Source: Labilithrix sp. | GTDB taxonomy: Bacteria > Myxococcota_A > Polyangia > Polyangiales > Polyangiaceae | NCBI GenBank assembly: GCA_019637175.1 | Contig: JAHBWD010000059.1 | Location: 1-55,649 of the forward strand | Direction of reading: 5' to 3' | Length of the DNA: 55,649 nt | Shown: positions 53,137 to 55,649 of the stretch, in pieces | How the letters are laid out: each line of letters starts with the position of its first letter | Numbering within the stretch: position 1 is the stretch's first letter | Made by a program: the position numbers and the translations under genes | Notes under the pieces: generated by a model | What the model was told of the DNA's origin: nothing | The model's database searches: none | What the model saw: only the letters and a program-made list of their open reading frames with translations

Positions 53137-54839
53137 AGCTCGAGGCACCCATCGGGAACGGGGTTGTCGTCGCAGACCTTCTGATCTTCCGGACGCGCCG
53201 AGACGATCTCGAGCACTGCGCGCGCGCCTTGCGAGAGCAGCACGGGGCGCGGCTTGGTCGCGCACGTCGCGCCCGAGCCTTGCTGCGTGACCGCGCCCTC
53301 GGATCGCGCGCACCCGCCCATCTCGTTCGGCACGGTCCACGCTTGCCCCGTGGGGTAAACGAGCGAGACCGCATAGCGCCCCTTGGGCAAGCAGCCTCGC
53401 TTGATCTCGCGCACGAGCGGCTGCTGCCCGAGCGCGGCGGCGTCGAAGAGCGGCTTCTCTCCGGGCTCGCTCGCGTCGGCGCTGCGCGCGGTGAAGTGCG
53501 GCGTCACGAGCAGACCGCCGACGTCGACGCGACGCGGATCGAAGCAGAGCGCCGCGGGCCGGATCATGACGGTGACGTGATCGCGGAGCGCGGCCGTCGT
53601 CGGCGCTTGCGGCACCGGCCCCGCGATCGTCTTCGCGAGACTGTCGTCGAGCAGCGTGATCCCCTGGATCACGACGATGGGCCGGCGCGGCTTGCCCGTG
53701 ACCACCGACTCCTCCGGCGTTCCCTGCACGACGAGCGACTGCGGATCGGCCGTGCGCAGCGGATCGTCGGCGAGCTTCACCAGCGCGATCTGCGGCCAGA
53801 GATCCGGCACCGCCGCGTTCTCGGGGATCGATCGACCGCGCGAGAAGACGAGCAGCCCGCCGTTGCCTCGGGGCGGCAGCGGCGGGAGCTGGAGGCCGAA
53901 CGGCTGATCGGGATCGGCCGCCGTCTCGACCTCGCGATCGGCGACGCCCCACACGAGCTTGAGCTGACGGAAGCTCTGTTGATACGCGGTGAGCGTCGCC
54001 GGCGTCGGGTTCGCGGGCGCCGCGAGGATGCGCGCGTCCTGCGTCATCGCGACGATCGGCACCGCGAGCGGGTCGCCGCGCGGGTTGGCGTCGGAGGTCT
54101 CCGCTTTGTCGACGGCGTCTGCGCCTTCGGGGTGGAAGTACGGACGCGTGAACGGGATCGCCGATCCGATCGTGACCGGCACGTTGTCGGCGACGTAGCC
54201 GTTGGGCCCGATGACGTAGTCGGGGATCTCTTTGTCCGTCGGCACGCTCTGCGGCGTGCCCACGTCGACGGGGAGGAACTTCGGCGCGTAGTTCGGGTTG
54301 CCCGCGTTGCCCGGCAGCCGCGCGTCTTCGAGATCGACGTAGCCGCCGCCGAGATCGCCCGCCTCGGGCAGGTTGCGGAACTTGAACGTCGGCCAGAAGC
54401 GCCCGCGCCGATCGTAGAACGCCGAGATCTGATACGAGCCGCCCTCGAGCGGCGCGATCGTGAAGGGCGCCGACGCCGTGATCGACGGCTGCGCCGGAGG
54501 GCAGAAGAGATCCTTGCCCACCGAGCGTGGCTCGTTGGCGAAGAGCGTGTCGCCGGTCACGGCCACGAAGTTCACCGCGCCGGTCGCGATGCCGGCGGGC
54601 GGCGGCGGGTTGCGGCGATCGAAGACGAGCACGATGGCGTTGCCGACGATGTGCCCGTCGCGCGAGCACGGCCGCGGCCCGATGTACGTGACCGTCCCGC
54701 GGATCACGCCGCGCGCGGGGAAGAGACGCTTGTCGTTACGCTCGTCGTCGATCGGCACGCCGTCGCACGCCGCCAGCACGACCGCCACGAGGAGGCCGAA
54801 GAAGGCGAGATGACGGAGGTAGGGCGCGCGGATCGACAT
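53133..54839 (-). CDS. large lipoprotein with carboxypeptidase-regulatory-like parts
   Basis: A 568-residue lipoprotein: signal peptide (HLAFFGLLVAVVLAAC) with lipobox LAAC, then a beta-rich chain. The first part (GVIRGTVTYIGPRPCSRDGH, GSYQISAFYDRRGRFWP) resembles carboxypeptidase-regulatory-like/Cna-type beta modules. The rest is not recognised; it has several Cys pairs near the C-terminus (CARSEG, CLPKG, CDDNPVPDGC). It is probably at the outer membrane. ATG 54839 shares a base with the stop of the TonB-dependent receptor gene (TGATG), so the two are expressed together and it may be a surface partner of that receptor. No enzyme motif is visible. Confidence 0.8.
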   Translation of the reverse strand: MSIRAPYLRHLAFFGLLVAVVLAACDGVPIDDERNDKRLFPARGVIRGTVTYIGPRPCSRDGHIVGNAIVLVFDRRNPPPPAGIATGAVNFVAVTGDTLFANEPRSVGKDLFCPPAQPSITASAPFTIAPLEGGSYQISAFYDRRGRFWPTFKFRNLPEAGDLGGGYVDLEDARLPGNAGNPNYAPKFLPVDVGTPQSVPTDKEIPDYVIGPNGYVADNVPVTIGSAIPFTRPYFHPEGADAVDKAETSDANPRGDPLAVPIVAMTQDARILAAPANPTPATLTAYQQSFRQLKLVWGVADREVETAADPDQPFGLQLPPLPPRGNGGLLVFSRGRSIPENAAVPDLWPQIALVKLADDPLRTADPQSLVVQGTPEESVVTGKPRRPIVVIQGITLLDDSLAKTIAGPVPQAPTTAALRDHVTVMIRPAALCFDPRRVDVGGLLVTPHFTARSADASEPGEKPLFDAAALGQQPLVREIKRGCLPKGRYAVSLVYPTGQAWTVPNEMGGCARSEGAVTQQGSGATCATKPRPVLLSQGARAVLEIVSARPEDQKVCDDNPVPDGCLEL

Positions 54840-55649
54840 CAGAACCGATACGTGACCATGCCCATGACGCGACGCCCGATGAGCTGCCCGAAGGGGTGCT
54901 GCCGGTGCCTCACGTCGAGGAGGTTGTAGCCGTTGACGCTCACTTCGGCCTGGTTTCCGAGGAAACGATAGCCGAGGCGCGCGTTGAAGAGGGTGTAGTC
55001 GGAGAGCTCGAGCCGCTGCTGTTCGATCTGTTGCCGCACGAAGTTCGTGACCTGCTCGGCCCACACCTGCGGTGCGACGTAGTGGAAGTCGACCGAGCCG
55101 TCGATCCCGACCTTGGTGCGGAGCTGGATGCCCGTGTTGATCTTGTGCATGCTCGTCCGCTGGTCGGCGACGATGCGCGAGAGCTGCTCGGCGGAGCACC
55201 CCGAGTTGTCTTGCTGGATCGAGTTGAGCGTGTAGTTCGCGTAGAGGTCGAAGCCCTCCATGGGGAACGTGCGGATGCCGGCCTCGCCGCCGTACACGTT
55301 GTACGCCTGGCACTGGTTCTCCCAGCCGCCGAAGCCGACGGGATAGAGGCCGGTCGCGGGATCTTGCCCGCCCGCGGCGGCGAAGTCGCCGACGCTCACC
55401 GGCCGGTTGCCCGAGAGCTGAATCAAGCTCGAGACGCGGTTGTAGTAGGTCGAAGCGTCGAAGACGAAGTACTCGCTCTCCTGGTTCAGGTACCCGAGCT
55501 CGGCGGAGAGCATGCGCTCGGCGTTGACGATGTAGTCGCGATCTTCGCGGCGCACGCCCTCGGAGAACTGACCGGCGCCCGTCACCGGGAGCTGGATCGG
55601 CAGCGAGAGATACGACTCGAGGAACGTCGGCTTGCGGAACGCGGTGGCG
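54839..55649 (-). CDS. TonB-dependent receptor, C-terminal part (N-terminus off the right edge)
   Basis: The last 269 residues of an outer-membrane TonB-dependent receptor barrel. The part begins inside AFRKPTFLESYLSL, the aFRxPTxxE segment typical of these receptors. Amphipathic strands follow (LSAELGYLNQESEYFVFDAS, AGIRTFPMEGFDLYANYTLN, LFNARLGYRFLGNQAEVSVN), and it ends YNLLDVRHRQHPFGQ and then VMGMVTYRF with a terminal Phe. These receptors import siderophores, cobalamin, sugars or other large solutes. The plug domain and TonB box lie beyond the window, so the substrate cannot be inferred. It is the first visible gene of the operon that continues with the lipoprotein, ribF and the two repeat proteins. 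Confidence 0.92.
   Translation of the reverse strand, partial: ATAFRKPTFLESYLSLPIQLPVTGAGQFSEGVRREDRDYIVNAERMLSAELGYLNQESEYFVFDASTYYNRVSSLIQLSGNRPVSVGDFAAAGGQDPATGLYPVGFGGWENQCQAYNVYGGEAGIRTFPMEGFDLYANYTLNSIQQDNSGCSAEQLSRIVADQRTSMHKINTGIQLRTKVGIDGSVDFHYVAPQVWAEQVTNFVRQQIEQQRLELSDYTLFNARLGYRFLGNQAEVSVNGYNLLDVRHRQHPFGQLIGRRVMGMVTYRF

Overview
The window is very GC-rich, almost fully coding DNA with GC-ending codons. Gene content suggests a myxobacterium (Myxococcota, probably Polyangia): five Ser/Thr protein kinases of the myxobacterial membrane type, tetratricopeptide (TPR) and PEGA-type exported proteins beside them, a MopE-like lipoprotein, an NtrC-type enhancer-binding protein, and a folP-cdaA-cdaR block as in deltaproteobacterial relatives. 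This assignment is inferred from gene content. No tRNA, rRNA, CRISPR array, insertion sequence or phage gene was recognised, and no gap between genes exceeds about 265 bases.

Region 1 (1-2099): the 5' part of a TPR-like helical-repeat gene that runs off the left edge, and an AI-2E-family membrane permease.

Region 2 (2092-12668), the highlight: a gas vesicle gene cluster, entirely on the minus strand, in two translationally coupled runs. The upstream run is a GvpJ/S-like protein, GvpA, a GAF/PAS/PAS histidine kinase, a stand-alone receiver protein, a GvpF/L with a Lys/Pro/Ala-rich N-terminal extension, and GvpG. A lipoprotein alpha/beta hydrolase gene on the opposite strand (6290-7969) separates it from the second run: a tandem ArsA/Get3-like ATPase, GvpF/L, a short GvpJ-like protein, GvpF/L and GvpK. 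No GvpN and no GvpC is visible. An ArsA-type ATPase and a two-component pair built into a gas vesicle operon make this the best candidate for an undescribed system.

Region 3 (12803-16956): a VTT/DedA-like membrane protein, a degenerate receiver-like protein, a GNAT-like protein, a sigma-54 activator and an unrecognised protein, with a perfect inverted repeat at 13818-13844.

Region 4 (17139-27700): five Ser/Thr kinases in about 10.5 kb, alternating in orientation, with two secreted TPR-type proteins and a Cys-rich MopE-like lipoprotein.

Region 5 (27701-38715): class I fumarase, a TldE-TldD pair in which TldD has a Tat signal, a lipoprotein joining a glucose/sorbosone dehydrogenase propeller to a di-heme segment, proline iminopeptidase, and a large NTPase regulator with a C-terminal winged helix.

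Region 6 (38848-49935): lysS, an enlarged LolC/E permease and LolD (lipoprotein export); then on the other strand folP-cdaA-cdaR (folate and cyclic di-AMP) and a MarR regulator; then an acyl-CoA dehydrogenase and an outer-membrane barrel protein.

Region 7 (49948-55649), a tightly packed minus-strand operon: a TonB-dependent receptor cut by the right edge, a carboxypeptidase-like lipoprotein, RibF, a TPR/DUF4912-like protein and an ankyrin-repeat protein.
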